This document shows, in pieces, positions 36,637 through 45,323 of a DNA stretch of 50,125 nt. The translations under genes and the position numbers were made by a program. How positions within the stretch are numbered: the stretch's first letter is position 1; the number at the start of each line of letters is the position of its first letter. The notes under the pieces were generated by a model that saw only the letters and a program-made list of their open reading frames with translations, had not been told where the DNA came from and ran no database searches. Source of the stretch: Rhodobiaceae bacterium (lineage in GTDB: Bacteria > Pseudomonadota > Alphaproteobacteria > RS24); assembly GCA_002721725.1 (NCBI GenBank), contig PBLK01000005.1, forward strand, positions 95,239-145,363, in the 5' to 3' direction.

Positions 36637-37664
36637 TGAGTGAGCGTTTGGTCGATCAAAATCAGCAATCGGAAGATGCCGATGCCGCCATGCGCCCGAA
36701 GACGCTGCAAGACTTTGTCGGCCAGCAAAAAGGGAGAGAAAATCTTGCCATATTTATTGAAGCGGCGAAAAAGCGCGGTGATGCGCTCGACCATGTTTTG
36801 CTGGCCGGCCCGCCAGGGCTGGGCAAAACCACTTTGGCGCAAATTGTGTCGCGCGAATTGGGCACTGGATTTCGTTCCACTTCGGGGCCGGTCATTACTA
36901 AAGCCGGTGATTTAGCCGCACTTTTGACCAATCTTGAACCGCATGATGTGTTGTTTATCGACGAGATTCACCGCCTTAGCCCAGCGGTTGAAGAAGTGCT
37001 TTATCCGGCGATGGAGGATTATGAGTTGGATTTGATTATCGGCGACGGCCCGGCAGCGCGTTCGGTGAAAATCGACCTGCCGCCTTTTACGCTGGTCGGT
37101 GCGACCACTCGGTCAGGTCTGTTGACCACGCCTTTGCGCGACCGTTTCGGCATTCCGATTTATCTCGGTTTTTACGCCCATGAGGAATTGGAATTCATTA
37201 TTCGCCGAAATGCCGCTTTGATGGGGTTAGAAATGAGCGATGATGGGGCGCAGGAAATTGCCTCGCGCGCGCGCGGCACGCCGCGCGTTGCAGGCCGCTT
37301 GCTGCGTCGCGTGCGAGATTTTGCCAATGTTGATGGTGCCGATCGCATTACCGCCAAGCTGGCCGATGCGGCATTGCAGCGCCTGGAAGTCGACAAGCGC
37401 GGGCTTGACGGGCTTGACCGCCGCTATTTGACGGTGGTGGCCGAAAAATTCATTGGCGGGCCGGTCGGTATTGAAACATTGGCCGCCGCTTTGGGCGAGC
37501 CGCGCGATGCGTTGGAAGATATTGTTGAGCCGTTCCTGATTCAATTGGGCTTCGTCAATCGCACCCCACGAGGGCGCCTTCTAATGCCTGCAGCCTTTGA
37601 GCATTTGGGCATAGAGGTTCCGGAAATGGCGCGGCAAGCAGAAGCCGATTTATTTCAGAGTTGA
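36636..37664 (+). CDS. ruvB: Holliday junction branch migration helicase RuvB
   Basis: RuvB is the AAA+ motor of branch migration. The 342-residue protein has [11 protein letters not shown] near residue 20, Walker A GPPGLGKT at 58-65, Walker [12 protein letters not shown] near 106, sensor 1 [18 protein letters not shown] near 152, the arginine finger region and sensor 2 [16 protein letters not shown] near 211, and the C-terminal winged-helix ending [15 protein letters not shown] at 36636 overlaps the ruvA stop by one base. It converges on the small lipoprotein gene; the 11-base gap holds no terminator. Confidence 0.97.
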   Translation: MSERLVDQNQQSEDADAAMRPKTLQDFVGQQKGRENLAIFIEAAKKRGDALDHVLLAGPPGLGKTTLAQIVSRELGTGFRSTSGPVITKAGDLAALLTNLEPHDVLFIDEIHRLSPAVEEVLYPAMEDYELDLIIGDGPAARSVKIDLPPFTLVGATTRSGLLTTPLRDRFGIPIYLGFYAHEELEFIIRRNAALMGLEMSDDGAQEIASRARGTPRVAGRLLRRVRDFANVDGADRITAKLADAALQRLEVDKRGLDGLDRRYLTVVAEKFIGGPVGIETLAAALGEPRDALEDIVEPFLIQLGFVNRTPRGRLLMPAAFEHLGIEVPEMARQAEADLFQS

Positions 37665-37675
37665 GCTGACGGTGC

Positions 37676-38188
37676 TTATTTTTTGGCGCAAAGGGCTGAA
37701 TAAATATTGGACCAATCTTCCATATTGCCACGATTGAACTCTACCTGCTTGGCGGCATATTCCATGCGGTCTTCAGGCAGATTTGGCAGAGGTAGCGGCA
37801 ATGCATTGTCAACCGTTTTATATAGGTTTGAGGTAAACGCTTTAAACAACTTCACCCCAGTATTGTTGAAGCGGTTTTTACGAATAAAACGCTTGTTGGC
37901 CTTAAACAGCTCCCAACTTTGTGAGATTTCCTGCGTCGCTTGCCAGCAAATTTGTGCCTCAGGAATTTCCTTAAACCGTCGGCGCGCTTTGCCTACCGCC
38001 TTTTCATACTCGTCTTCACCGATAAGCCCGCCACTGGCAATGCCCGCTGTCTTGCTGACTTTCTGTCCTGTTTTATTAGCTGAGGCAACAACCTTGTCTT
38101 TGGTATCTGAAAAACGGTCCGAAAAAGATGAACACCCAGCCAACCCAGTCATCGCAAAGGCGACAAAGACCAATTGAATTTTATTCAT
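37676..38188 (-). CDS. Small lipoprotein of unknown function
   Basis: The 170-residue product has a lipoprotein signal (MNKIQLVFVAFAMTGLAGC), with lipobox LAGC and Cys at residue 18, so it is probably lipid-anchored at the envelope. The mature part begins with a Ser/Thr/Lys-rich, helix-prone stretch (SFSDRFSDTKDKVVASANK and on), then a basic stretch (KARRRFKEIPEA). Two more cysteines (EAQICWQ and the C-terminal ALCAKK) could form a disulfide. I do not recognise the family. The start at 38188 has GGAAG in front. It faces ruvB and is divergent from the Tol-Pal cluster; the neighbourhood hints at, but does not prove, an envelope role. Confidence 0.75.
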   Translation of the reverse strand: MNKIQLVFVAFAMTGLAGCSSFSDRFSDTKDKVVASANKTGQKVSKTAGIASGGLIGEDEYEKAVGKARRRFKEIPEAQICWQATQEISQSWELFKANKRFIRKNRFNNTGVKLFKAFTSNLYKTVDNALPLPLPNLPEDRMEYAAKQVEFNRGNMEDWSNIYSALCAKK

Positions 38189-38253
38189 GATGCAACTTCC
38201 AAAAAAAACTTTCGTAAAGCTAACATAAAGCCAACAAAAGAAAACAGACGAAT

Positions 38254-38279
38254 CGCGATTGGGAACATTTATAATCGCG
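38254..38279. promoter_or_regulatory. Inverted repeat over a TATAAT between lipoprotein gene and ybgC
   Basis: CGCGATT (38254-38260) and AATCGCG (38273-38279) are perfect 7-base arms around a 12-base spacer. A consensus TATAAT (38270-38275) on the plus strand overlaps the right arm, so a bound protein would cover the likely -10 of the ybgC-tol operon. No good -35 is seen at the usual distance, which would fit an activated promoter. Function is inferred. Confidence 0.4.
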
Positions 38280-38327
38280 TGAGAGGTTTTCAGGTCGCAA
38301 CCAAATGCGGGGGTAAAAGAAAGGCGC

Positions 38328-38810
38328 ATGGACAAAAAGCAAATGTTCGGTAGTTTTGAAAAAGACGCGCATGGCACGCGGCATGTTTTGCATGCGCCGG
38401 TTCACTATGAAGACACGGATTTCTCGGGCTTTGTCTATCACGCCAATTATTTGAAATTTGCCGAACGCGGGCGCTCAAATTTTCTCAATCTGGCCGGCGT
38501 TACACACCAGCAGCTCCTTAAATATGAGCCCCAATTAGCCTTTGTCATTGCTCATATGGAGATGGATTTCATGGCCCCAGGCCGGGTCGAAGACTTGCTA
38601 TTGGTGGAAACCGTATTTACCGGATTGCGCGGCGCGCGATTGGAAGCCGAGCAACGCATTTCGCGAAGCGATGCAACATTGTGGGAATCGCAGATGGTGG
38701 TCGCGATGGTTGATCTCGATGGCCGCCCGCGCCGCATGCCGAAAGATATTGCGGCACAAATAACCCCGCATCTCGGCGCGTCTTTTCTGAACCGAAAGGC
38801 CGAAAAGTGA
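38328..38810 (+). CDS. ybgC: YbgC-type acyl-CoA thioesterase of the Tol-Pal cluster
   Basis: The 160-residue hot-dog fold enzyme shows the 4-hydroxybenzoyl-CoA thioesterase signature VHYEDTDFSGFVYHANYLKFAERGR near residues 25-50, with the catalytic Asp in EDTDFSG. YbgC hydrolyses acyl-CoA or acyl-ACP and is associated with phospholipid metabolism; its tie to Tol-Pal is mainly by gene order. It is the first gene of the cluster; tolQ begins 53 bases later, with a GAGAG site before the ATG. Confidence 0.92.
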   Translation: MDKKQMFGSFEKDAHGTRHVLHAPVHYEDTDFSGFVYHANYLKFAERGRSNFLNLAGVTHQQLLKYEPQLAFVIAHMEMDFMAPGRVEDLLLVETVFTGLRGARLEAEQRISRSDATLWESQMVVAMVDLDGRPRRMPKDIAAQITPHLGASFLNRKAEK

Positions 38811-38863
38811 CAAAGTTTGGTCACATTTGCGCCATAGAAGAACACAAATAGTGAGAGCATTTC

Positions 38864-39583
38864 ATGGATACTGTAAACATTGACCAAGCAGCACAGCTTG
38901 CTGCCACCGATTTTTCGCTTTGGGCCTTGTTTATTCGCGCCGATATTGTCGTCAAGCTGGTGATGATTGGTCTGATTGTTGCTTCGGTGATGAGTTGGTC
39001 GATTATAATTGAAAAAATCATGACCTATCGCCGCGTGCGCCTGCAAGCCGAAGAGTTTGAGGCGCTGTTTTGGTCGGGCGAAACCTTGCAAAATATTTAC
39101 CGTCAATTAGCCTCGGGCGAGGCCAGCCCGTCCGTGCGCGTGTTTAATGCGGCGATGCGCGAATGGCTGCGCCATGACGGCAACCGCCGGAAAACCGAGG
39201 CCGGTGCCATTATTCCGTCGATTGAACGCGCGCTGACCAATGCGGTGGCGCGCGAAATGGAAGCGTTAGAAAGCCGCCTTTTGTTTTTGGCAACAGTCGG
39301 CGCGGTCGCACCCTTTGTTGGCCTTTTCGGCACGGTTTGGGGCATTATGAACAGTTTTCAGGCGATTGCGATGAGCCGCGATACTAATCTTGCCGTGGTT
39401 GCGCCGGGCATTGCTGAGGCCTTGTTTGCTACCGGCCTCGGATTGCTGGCCGCTATTCCTGCTGTTGTCGCCTATAATGCTTGCGCTGCCTCGGTGCAGC
39501 GTTTTGCTTCACGGCTTGACCATTTCGCCGATGATTTAATCAATCTGATGGCGCGGCAAAATAATGCGCAGGGCAGAGGTTAA
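38864..39583 (+). CDS. tolQ: TolQ proton-channel subunit
   Basis: TolQ with TolR uses the proton motive force to energise TolA. The 239-residue MotA/TolQ/ExbB-type protein has an N-terminal membrane helix (about 25-50, LFIRADIVVKLVMIGLIVAS), a cytoplasmic domain, and two further helices (about 140-165 FLATVGAVAPFVGLFGTVWG; 175-205 with APGIAEALFATGLGLLAAIPAVVAYN). The sequence VGLFGTVWGIMNSF and the Thr-containing third helix are the family core. Confidence 0.95.
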   Translation: MDTVNIDQAAQLAATDFSLWALFIRADIVVKLVMIGLIVASVMSWSIIIEKIMTYRRVRLQAEEFEALFWSGETLQNIYRQLASGEASPSVRVFNAAMREWLRHDGNRRKTEAGAIIPSIERALTNAVAREMEALESRLLFLATVGAVAPFVGLFGTVWGIMNSFQAIAMSRDTNLAVVAPGIAEALFATGLGLLAAIPAVVAYNACAASVQRFASRLDHFADDLINLMARQNNAQGRG

Positions 39584-39588
39584 GCATT

Positions 39589-40029
39589 TTGTCCATATCA
39601 TCACCCTCGCCAGCTGCTTCGCGCCGCCGCCGACATTATCAGCCCATGTCGGAAATCAACGTCACGCCAATGGTCGATGTGATGTTGGTGTTGCTGATTG
39701 TGTTCATGGTCGCCGCGCCGCTACTGACGGTCGGTGTGCCGGTCAATTTGCCGAAAACGGGAGCACAGGCCTTGCGCGGCGATGATGAGCCGCTAGCCAT
39801 TTCAATCAATGCGCAGGGACAGATTTTTCTGCAAGACACGCAAATTCAAAAAACCATGCTGGTGCCGCGTCTGAAGGCGATTGCCGGTGAAGGCTATAAC
39901 CAGCGTATTTATGTGCGCGGCGACAAAACCGTCAATTACGGGCTGGTCGCCAATGTGGTGTCGGAAATCAGCGCGGCCGGATTTGCCCGCGTCGCTCTAG
40001 TGACGGAAAAAGCAGGGCAGGGGAAATAA
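39589..40029 (+). CDS. tolR: TolR proton-channel subunit
   Basis: TolR partners TolQ and links to peptidoglycan. The 146-residue ExbD-like protein has a basic cytoplasmic start (ASRRRRHYQPMSEINVTPMVDV), one membrane helix (about 24-46, VDVMLVLLIVFMVAAPLLTVG) with the essential Asp (MVDVMLVLL), and a periplasmic domain. A TTG start at 39589 is chosen because the basic N-terminal arm is typical of alphaproteobacterial TolR and GAGG is 9 bases upstream; ATG at 39646 is an alternative that would lose the arm. tolA overlaps its stop (TAATG). Confidence 0.92.
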   Translation: MSISSPSPAASRRRRHYQPMSEINVTPMVDVMLVLLIVFMVAAPLLTVGVPVNLPKTGAQALRGDDEPLAISINAQGQIFLQDTQIQKTMLVPRLKAIAGEGYNQRIYVRGDKTVNYGLVANVVSEISAAGFARVALVTEKAGQGK

Positions 40030-40826
40030 TGCCGTTATCTAACAATTTTCTTGTCTCGCTGGCGCTGCATGCCGGACTGATTTTCCTTATCGGTTTTTGG
40101 ACACCCATGCTCAATGAGGCGCGCATGAGCGACCAAAGTCTGCCGATTGAAATCATCACCATTGACCGTTTCACCCGTCTGGTTGAAGAGACCACCATGC
40201 CGGATAAGGCCGATACACGCCAAGAACCGACCGCGCATGAGCAAAACACTACGGCCCCCAATGTGCGCGCCGATGCCACGCCAATGCCTGATGCTGTGCA
40301 AAAATCCGATGCGACAGTTCAAACTACGCGAGAAGCTGTGCCGGACGCGCCGAGCTTTCGCGTCGATACGCCGGCGCCTTTGGCGCGCCCCATTCGACCG
40401 CCCAAGCCGCTTTTGGATATTGGACGCGTGCAAGCTCTGCTCAATAAAACCCCCGATAAGAAAACCGCCGACAGCGGGGTGACGCAAAATGAGAGCGCCC
40501 TCAGTGCATCTGACCGCTTGACCTTAAATGAGGTCGATGCCTTTCGCGTACAAATGCGACGTTGCTGGTCCCCGCCCGCCGGCGCCAAACAGGCTGAAAA
40601 TCTTGTAGTGCGGGTTCGTCTTTCCTTAACGCCTGCCGGTGCATTATCGGCCGGGCCGGTGGTGGTAAATCGCAGCTTGCTGGGCGACCCGTTTTTCCGC
40701 GCCGCTGCCGAAAGTGTGCTGCGCGCGATAAGACGTTGCCAACCGTTTTCCATGCCGGCGGAAAAATATGCCAGCTGGCGCAACATTGAGCTAACATTTG
40801 ACCCCCGTCGTATGCTGGGCGGATAA
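40029..40826 (+). CDS. tolA: TolA-like energy transducer
   Basis: TolA spans the periplasm between TolQR and Pal/TolB. The 265-residue protein has an N-terminal membrane helix (about 7-27, FLVSLALHAGLIFLIGFW, with the SHLS-like SLALH) and a middle region rich in Pro, Ala, Thr and Asp. The C-terminal TolA/TonB-like domain (about 170-265) contains QMRRCWSPPAG and a partner Cys in IRRCQPFSMP, probably a disulfide. It is short: the long lysine/alanine helix of E. coli TolA is absent and replaced by a Pro-rich stretch, as in other Alphaproteobacteria. Confidence 0.88.
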   Translation: MPLSNNFLVSLALHAGLIFLIGFWTPMLNEARMSDQSLPIEIITIDRFTRLVEETTMPDKADTRQEPTAHEQNTTAPNVRADATPMPDAVQKSDATVQTTREAVPDAPSFRVDTPAPLARPIRPPKPLLDIGRVQALLNKTPDKKTADSGVTQNESALSASDRLTLNEVDAFRVQMRRCWSPPAGAKQAENLVVRVRLSLTPAGALSAGPVVVNRSLLGDPFFRAAAESVLRAIRRCQPFSMPAEKYASWRNIELTFDPRRMLGG

Positions 40827-40854
40827 ACAGAGCACAGGCCTCTAGGAGAAAGTC

Positions 40855-42174
40855 ATGAATGCAGAATTTTCCGTATCGCTCTCACGCCGATTGCAGGTGA
40901 TGGTGCTGGTTTTATTGCTGATGCCTAGCGTGGCTTTGGCGGCATTGAAGATTGATATTACGCAAGGCAATGTCGAGCCTTTGCCGATTGCGGTATTGGA
41001 TTTTGCTGGTGATGGCACGGTCGGACAGGACTTGGCGGGGGTTATTGTGGCCGATCTTGAGCGCTCCGGTTTGTTTCGCCCGGTTGACCGTGAGGCATTT
41101 ATCGAGCGCAATATTGGCGTGAATGTGCGCCCGCGTTTTGGCGATTGGCGCGTGATCAATGCACTAGCTTTGGTGACCGGCCGCGCCGTGCAACATAGCG
41201 ATGGCCGCTTGCTGGTTGAATTTCGCCTTTGGGATGTAGTGGCCGAGGAACAAATGGCCGGTTTACAATTTTTCACCACGCCCAAAAATTGGCGGCGTAT
41301 CGGTCATTTGGTGGCTGATGCAATTTACGAGCGTTTGACTGGTGAAACCGGTTATTTCGACACGCGCATTGTTTATGTGTCGGAATCAGGTGCGAAAAAC
41401 AATCGCATCAAAAGACTGGCCATTATGGACCACGACGGTTTCGCGCAAAGTGAGCTGACGCGCGGCAATGCGCTGGCTTTGACCCCGCGTTTCAGCCCAA
41501 CCGCGCAGGAAATCACCTATCTTTCCTATTATCGCAATAAACCTCGCGTTTATTTGCTTAATATTGAAACCGGCCAACAAGAAGTGGTCGGCGATTTCCC
41601 GGGCATGACTTTCGCGCCGCGTTTTTCGCCCGATGGACAAAAAATCATTATGAGCCTTGAGCGCAATGGCAATTCCAATATTTACACAATGGATTTGCGG
41701 ACCCGCGAAACGCGCCGCCTGACCTCTTCGTTGGCCATTGATACCGCACCTTGTTACGCCCCCGATGGCAGCCAAGTGGTTTTTGAAAGCGACCGTATGG
41801 GCTCGCAGCAGCTTTATGTGATGGAAGCGGATGGCTCAAATGTGCAGCGTATTTCATATGGCGAAGGGCGCTACGCAACGCCGGTTTGGTCGCCGCGCGG
41901 TGATTTGATTGCCTTTACCAAGACATTGAACGGGCGGTTTCTTATCGGCGTTATGAAAACCGATGGCAGCGGCGAGCGTATTTTGACCGAGGGCTATCAT
42001 AATGAGGGGCCGGCATGGTCGCCAAATGGGCGTGTTATTGCCTTTTTTAGAGAAGGGCGCGGAGCCGATCAAGGTCCGACCTTGTGGACAGTCGATGTTA
42101 CGGGTTATAATGAACGCCCGATTTCAACCCCCGGTTGGGCATCCGACCCGGCGTGGTCACCGTTAATTCGCTGA
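40855..42174 (+). CDS. tolB: TolB periplasmic beta-propeller
   Basis: TolB is the periplasmic protein that shuttles between Pal and the outer-membrane components. The 439-residue protein has a signal peptide (cleavage probably after VALA, near residue 28), an N-terminal alpha/beta domain ([11 protein letters not shown] near 40) and a C-terminal six-bladed propeller seen as repeated blocks such as [44 protein letters not shown] and [16 protein letters not shown] strong AGGAG ribosome site precedes it; the gap to tolA is 28 bases. Confidence 0.96.
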   Translation: MNAEFSVSLSRRLQVMVLVLLLMPSVALAALKIDITQGNVEPLPIAVLDFAGDGTVGQDLAGVIVADLERSGLFRPVDREAFIERNIGVNVRPRFGDWRVINALALVTGRAVQHSDGRLLVEFRLWDVVAEEQMAGLQFFTTPKNWRRIGHLVADAIYERLTGETGYFDTRIVYVSESGAKNNRIKRLAIMDHDGFAQSELTRGNALALTPRFSPTAQEITYLSYYRNKPRVYLLNIETGQQEVVGDFPGMTFAPRFSPDGQKIIMSLERNGNSNIYTMDLRTRETRRLTSSLAIDTAPCYAPDGSQVVFESDRMGSQQLYVMEADGSNVQRISYGEGRYATPVWSPRGDLIAFTKTLNGRFLIGVMKTDGSGERILTEGYHNEGPAWSPNGRVIAFFREGRGADQGPTLWTVDVTGYNERPISTPGWASDPAWSPLIR

Positions 42175-42216
42175 GTCATATTTTTGTAATCAATACCGTT
42201 TAAGCCGAGCTTTAAT

Positions 42217-42244
42217 TTGCATTTGTGCATATTTTGGCTAAATT
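42217..42244 (+). promoter_or_regulatory. Possible internal promoter before pal
   Basis: TTGCAT (42217-42222) and TAAATT (42239-42244) are 16 bases apart in the 117-base gap between tolB and pal, which would start a transcript near 42251. The hexamers are only fair matches. High pal demand relative to tolQRAB would make an extra promoter reasonable. Confidence 0.3.
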
Positions 42245-42266
42245 ACAACCGAGGGACAGGTATTAT

Positions 42267-42278
42267 GTCTGCGCAGAC
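42267..42278. repeat. Perfect 12-base palindrome in the pal leader
   Basis: GTCTGCGCAGAC is a perfect palindrome located 2 bases before the TTAGGAG ribosome site of pal. It could be a protein site or a short hairpin near the start codon. No known operator matches it, and a 12-base palindrome can occur by chance. Confidence 0.35.
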
Positions 42279-42291
42279 TTAGGAGCATTCG

Positions 42292-42780
42292 ATGGGACAG
42301 TCGACAAAATCAAAAATTCTAATTTCCGTGGCCGTGGCCGGACTGACTTTAGCGGGTTGTGCATCAACAACTCAACCTGCTTCGACGTCAACATCGACGG
42401 GTAGTGCTTCAACGGTTACCCCATCATCATCTGCACAATATTTGGTGCAAAATGTGGGTGACCGCGTTTTCTTCCAGACCGACCAGTCAAATCTTGACGG
42501 TTCTGCCCGCGCTACATTGCGCAATCAAGCGCAATGGCTGTCGCAAAATAGCAGCGTCAATCTGATTATTGAAGGCCACGCGGACGAGCGCGGCACACGC
42601 GAATATAACCTCGCATTGGGTGCACGCCGCGCCAATGCCGTGCGCGACTTCTTGATTAGCGAGGGCGTGAATGGCAGCCGGTTGCAGACCATTTCTTATG
42701 GCAAAGAGCGTCCGGTTTCATTGTGCTCGGAAGAGGCTTGCTGGTCGAAAAACCGCCGTTCAGTAGCAACCATTCGCTAG
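42292..42780 (+). CDS. pal: Peptidoglycan-associated lipoprotein Pal
   Basis: Pal is the outer-membrane lipoprotein that binds peptidoglycan and TolB. The 162-residue product has a lipoprotein signal with lipobox LAGC (Cys at residue 23), a Ser/Thr-rich linker (about 25-50), and an OmpA-like domain (about 52-162) beginning VQNVGDRVFFQTDQSNLD and containing the diaminopimelate-binding motif NLIIEGHADERGTREYNLALGARRA. The C-terminal RRSVATIR is typical. A terminator follows. Confidence 0.97.
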   Translation: MGQSTKSKILISVAVAGLTLAGCASTTQPASTSTSTGSASTVTPSSSAQYLVQNVGDRVFFQTDQSNLDGSARATLRNQAQWLSQNSSVNLIIEGHADERGTREYNLALGARRANAVRDFLISEGVNGSRLQTISYGKERPVSLCSEEACWSKNRRSVATIR

Positions 42781-42798
42781 CTGAGCGAAAATAGATTT

Positions 42799-42824
42799 AA
42801 GGGCACCTCCGGGTGCCCTTTTTT
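42799..42824 (+). terminator. Intrinsic terminator after pal
   Basis: AAGGGCAC (42799-42806) pairs perfectly with GTGCCCTT (42813-42820) around CTCCGG, and Ts continue to 42824. It ends the Tol-Pal transcript; cpoB, 40 bases on, must use read-through or its own promoter. Confidence 0.9.
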
Positions 42825-42863
42825 CTGCCTTTTTTTTGCCGATTTTGGCGCGCATAGAGGTAA

Positions 42864-43931
42864 ATGATGAGATTATTTGCTGTTCTTTTGACCGCTTGTC
42901 TGTTGATTGCGCCGGTTTCGGCGCAAAACGGACCGCGCGTGCCGTCCGATTTTGCGCCCCGCGGTTCGGGCGATTATGGGGTCGCCGGTGAGCGTGTTGA
43001 GGCGCTTGAATTGCGTATTGCCCAGCTTGAACAATTATTGGAAGCGCAGCGCACATTGCAAAACCGCAATCGACTGTCGGAAACGCGCGACTTGCAGCAG
43101 CGCTTGGAATTACTCGAAACGCGGCTTTTATCGGCGCAAGACGCGTTTGCCGCGCCGGTATCGGCTGCCGCTTCTAAAGCGGCTGGCACGGCGGCGGCGG
43201 CGGACCGCGTACAGTTCAATCAATTAGTCGAAATGTTGCGGCTTTTGCAAGCGCAGACTGACCGCATGATGATTGATGTGCAAAAACTGACGCAGCGCGT
43301 TGACAAAGCCTCATCTGACAATGAGTTTCGCTTCCAATCACTTGAAGGCGGTATTATTCGCGCCAATCAGGGCATTTCGTCCTCCTCGGCCGAGCCTGAA
43401 GTTATCGGTGTTGTGCGAAGTGCCGCGCCGGTCGCCAGCCTGGCTGATGCGTCAGCTGTGATTGACGTGACAACGCCACTGGTCGGCGAGGGCAATATTG
43501 ACAATTTGGCGGATTTCGATGCGCCGGTGCGCGTGCCGCTAGATGACCCTCAAGCGCTTTACGAGCGCGCTTTGGGTGATTTGCAAAATGGCGATTATGC
43601 CGGCGCACGGGTTGATTTTGCCGCGCTGGTTGAACGTTTTCCGTCGCATAAAATGGCTGGTCACTCGCAATATTGGCTCGGCGAGACCTTTTATGTGCAG
43701 CGCCAATATAAACAGGCGGCGCAAGCCTTTTTGGCCGGTTACACAACCTATGCGGGCAGCAAAAAAGCCCCTGACAGCCTTTTGAAATTGGGCATGACGT
43801 TGACCGCTTTGGGCGAAAAGAAAACCGGTTGCGATGCCTTTGCCGAATTGAATGCCAAATTTCCTGATGCTCCCGCCGCCATTGCCAAGCGCGCGGTGAT
43901 CGAGAAAAAGCGGGCCGGTTGTGCCTCATAA
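42864..43931 (+). CDS. cpoB: CpoB/YbgF Tol-Pal-associated protein
   Basis: CpoB is periplasmic and coordinates peptidoglycan synthesis with outer-membrane constriction. The 355-residue protein has a signal peptide (MMRLFAVLLTACLLIAPVSA, cleavage near residue 20), a coiled-coil N-terminal region (about 45-90, ERVEALELRIAQLEQLLEAQ and on), a low-complexity middle, and C-terminal tetratricopeptide repeats (about 225-345) with the YALAxFxxLxxxFP-type blocks, for example ALYERALGDLQNGDYAGARVD. GAGG lies 3 bases before the ATG, and a second ATG follows at once. tilS overlaps its last codons. Confidence 0.92.
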   Translation: MMRLFAVLLTACLLIAPVSAQNGPRVPSDFAPRGSGDYGVAGERVEALELRIAQLEQLLEAQRTLQNRNRLSETRDLQQRLELLETRLLSAQDAFAAPVSAAASKAAGTAAAADRVQFNQLVEMLRLLQAQTDRMMIDVQKLTQRVDKASSDNEFRFQSLEGGIIRANQGISSSSAEPEVIGVVRSAAPVASLADASAVIDVTTPLVGEGNIDNLADFDAPVRVPLDDPQALYERALGDLQNGDYAGARVDFAALVERFPSHKMAGHSQYWLGETFYVQRQYKQAAQAFLAGYTTYAGSKKAPDSLLKLGMTLTALGEKKTGCDAFAELNAKFPDAPAAIAKRAVIEKKRAGCAS

Positions 43932-45255
43932 ACCCACAGCTTCGGCGCTTCTGAAAAATCTGCAACCGTTTGATGTAGACAGCCATTTTGCTTTGGCTGT
44001 TTCAGGCGGCGGGGACTCAATGGGTTTGCTGGCTCTGGCGGCACAGGCAAGAAGCATAAAGGGTGCACCGAATTTTACTGTTTTGACCGTCAATCACGGT
44101 TTGCGCAAAGCCGCCAAGGCGGAAGCCGAACAAGTAGCGGCGCAATGTGAAAAACTTAACCTGTCGCATGTCACGCTAACGGCTGATGCCAAATTGGGTA
44201 AGAGTGATGTTCAACAGCAGGCGCGCAACATGCGCTATCGGCTGATGGCGGCTTGGTGTGCCGAATACGGTTCGCAGGGCTTGGTGGTGGCACATCATCG
44301 CGATGACCAAGCGGAAACGGTTTTGATGCGAATGGCGCGCGGCAGCCGCATGAGCGGCCTGACCGGCATGGCACCGCGCCAACTTCTGTACACCGAGACG
44401 GCACCGCTTTTGCTTCTGCGCCCCTTATTGAATTATGGCGGCGCCGAAGTGAAGGCGCTGGCGCATGAAGCGGGATTGCCGGTGATTGACGACCCGAGCA
44501 ATGACGACTTGCAATTTGAGCGCGTGCGCTGGCGGCGTCTGCTGCCGCTCTTACAGGCGGAAGGATTGGGCGCGGCGCGGCTCGCTGAGATGGCCGCCGA
44601 AATGCGCCTTTTGCAGTCGGCGTTGGATGAAAATCTGGCAGCTTGGCTCGACGATTATGCTTCATGGCATGATTATGGCGTGCTGAGCCTGCCGCGTGCC
44701 GATTTCGACGCTTTGCCTCTGGCACATAAGCAACGCTTTATCGGCCGCTTTGTGCAGTATTTTGGTCAGCATGCGCATCCGGTCAAACAGCGGAAAGCAG
44801 ACCGCCTTTTGCGCCAGATTGAAGAAACGCCGCATGGCGGCGCTTCTGCGGGTGGTTTGCATCTGCGCTGGCGCAAAAGCCAGGTTTTTCTCGGGCGCGA
44901 AGCGGCGGCTTGTCCCGAGCCTTTACCGATAAGCGACATGAGCTCAAACCTTGATAGTCGATTTGACAGTCATTTTGATCGGCGCTTTGCCCTTTCGGGC
45001 ACAAACAGGGCAAAACACTTGCAATTGGGTGCGCTAGGGCCCCACGGCGTGGCAGAAATGCGTTCGCGCGGCCTTTCTTTCGACAAAGCCGTTCCGGCCG
45101 CCTATTATGCCGCTCTGCCTGGTGTTTTTGACGGTAACAAGCTTCTACACTGTCCGCTTTTGTCTTCGTCTTTCGAAAGCACGGCGGATTTTAAATTGCA
45201 CAGCATTTATTATCGCGGCTTATACCGCGACATTATTGCTGGCGGTCAGGGCTAG
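43921..45255 (+). CDS. tilS: tRNA(Ile)-lysidine synthase
   Basis: TilS attaches lysine to C34 of the CAU-anticodon tRNA-Ile, an essential reaction. The 444-residue protein starts with GTG overlapping the cpoB end. It has the PP-loop ATP motif [15 protein letters not shown] near residue 22, [24 protein letters not shown], and [26 protein letters not shown] near 125-150 with the conserved HxxDDxAET. The C-terminal part (about 250-444) holds the substrate-binding TilS domains. Its place before ftsH is conserved. Confidence 0.93.
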   Translation: MPHKPTASALLKNLQPFDVDSHFALAVSGGGDSMGLLALAAQARSIKGAPNFTVLTVNHGLRKAAKAEAEQVAAQCEKLNLSHVTLTADAKLGKSDVQQQARNMRYRLMAAWCAEYGSQGLVVAHHRDDQAETVLMRMARGSRMSGLTGMAPRQLLYTETAPLLLLRPLLNYGGAEVKALAHEAGLPVIDDPSNDDLQFERVRWRRLLPLLQAEGLGAARLAEMAAEMRLLQSALDENLAAWLDDYASWHDYGVLSLPRADFDALPLAHKQRFIGRFVQYFGQHAHPVKQRKADRLLRQIEETPHGGASAGGLHLRWRKSQVFLGREAAACPEPLPISDMSSNLDSRFDSHFDRRFALSGTNRAKHLQLGALGPHGVAEMRSRGLSFDKAVPAAYYAALPGVFDGNKLLHCPLLSSSFESTADFKLHSIYYRGLYRDIIAGGQG

Positions 45256-45323
45256 AAAACAGGCGCAGGCGCGCTTATATTCTGGAAGTGGGACGAAAAA
45301 ACGTCTGTTACAAAGGTGAAACG

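Noticed and set aside
42200-42215. A CtrA-like site (TTAA-N8-TTAA) in the tolB-pal gap
   Set aside because: The spacing is 8 rather than the required 7 bases, and AT-rich gaps yield such pairs by chance.
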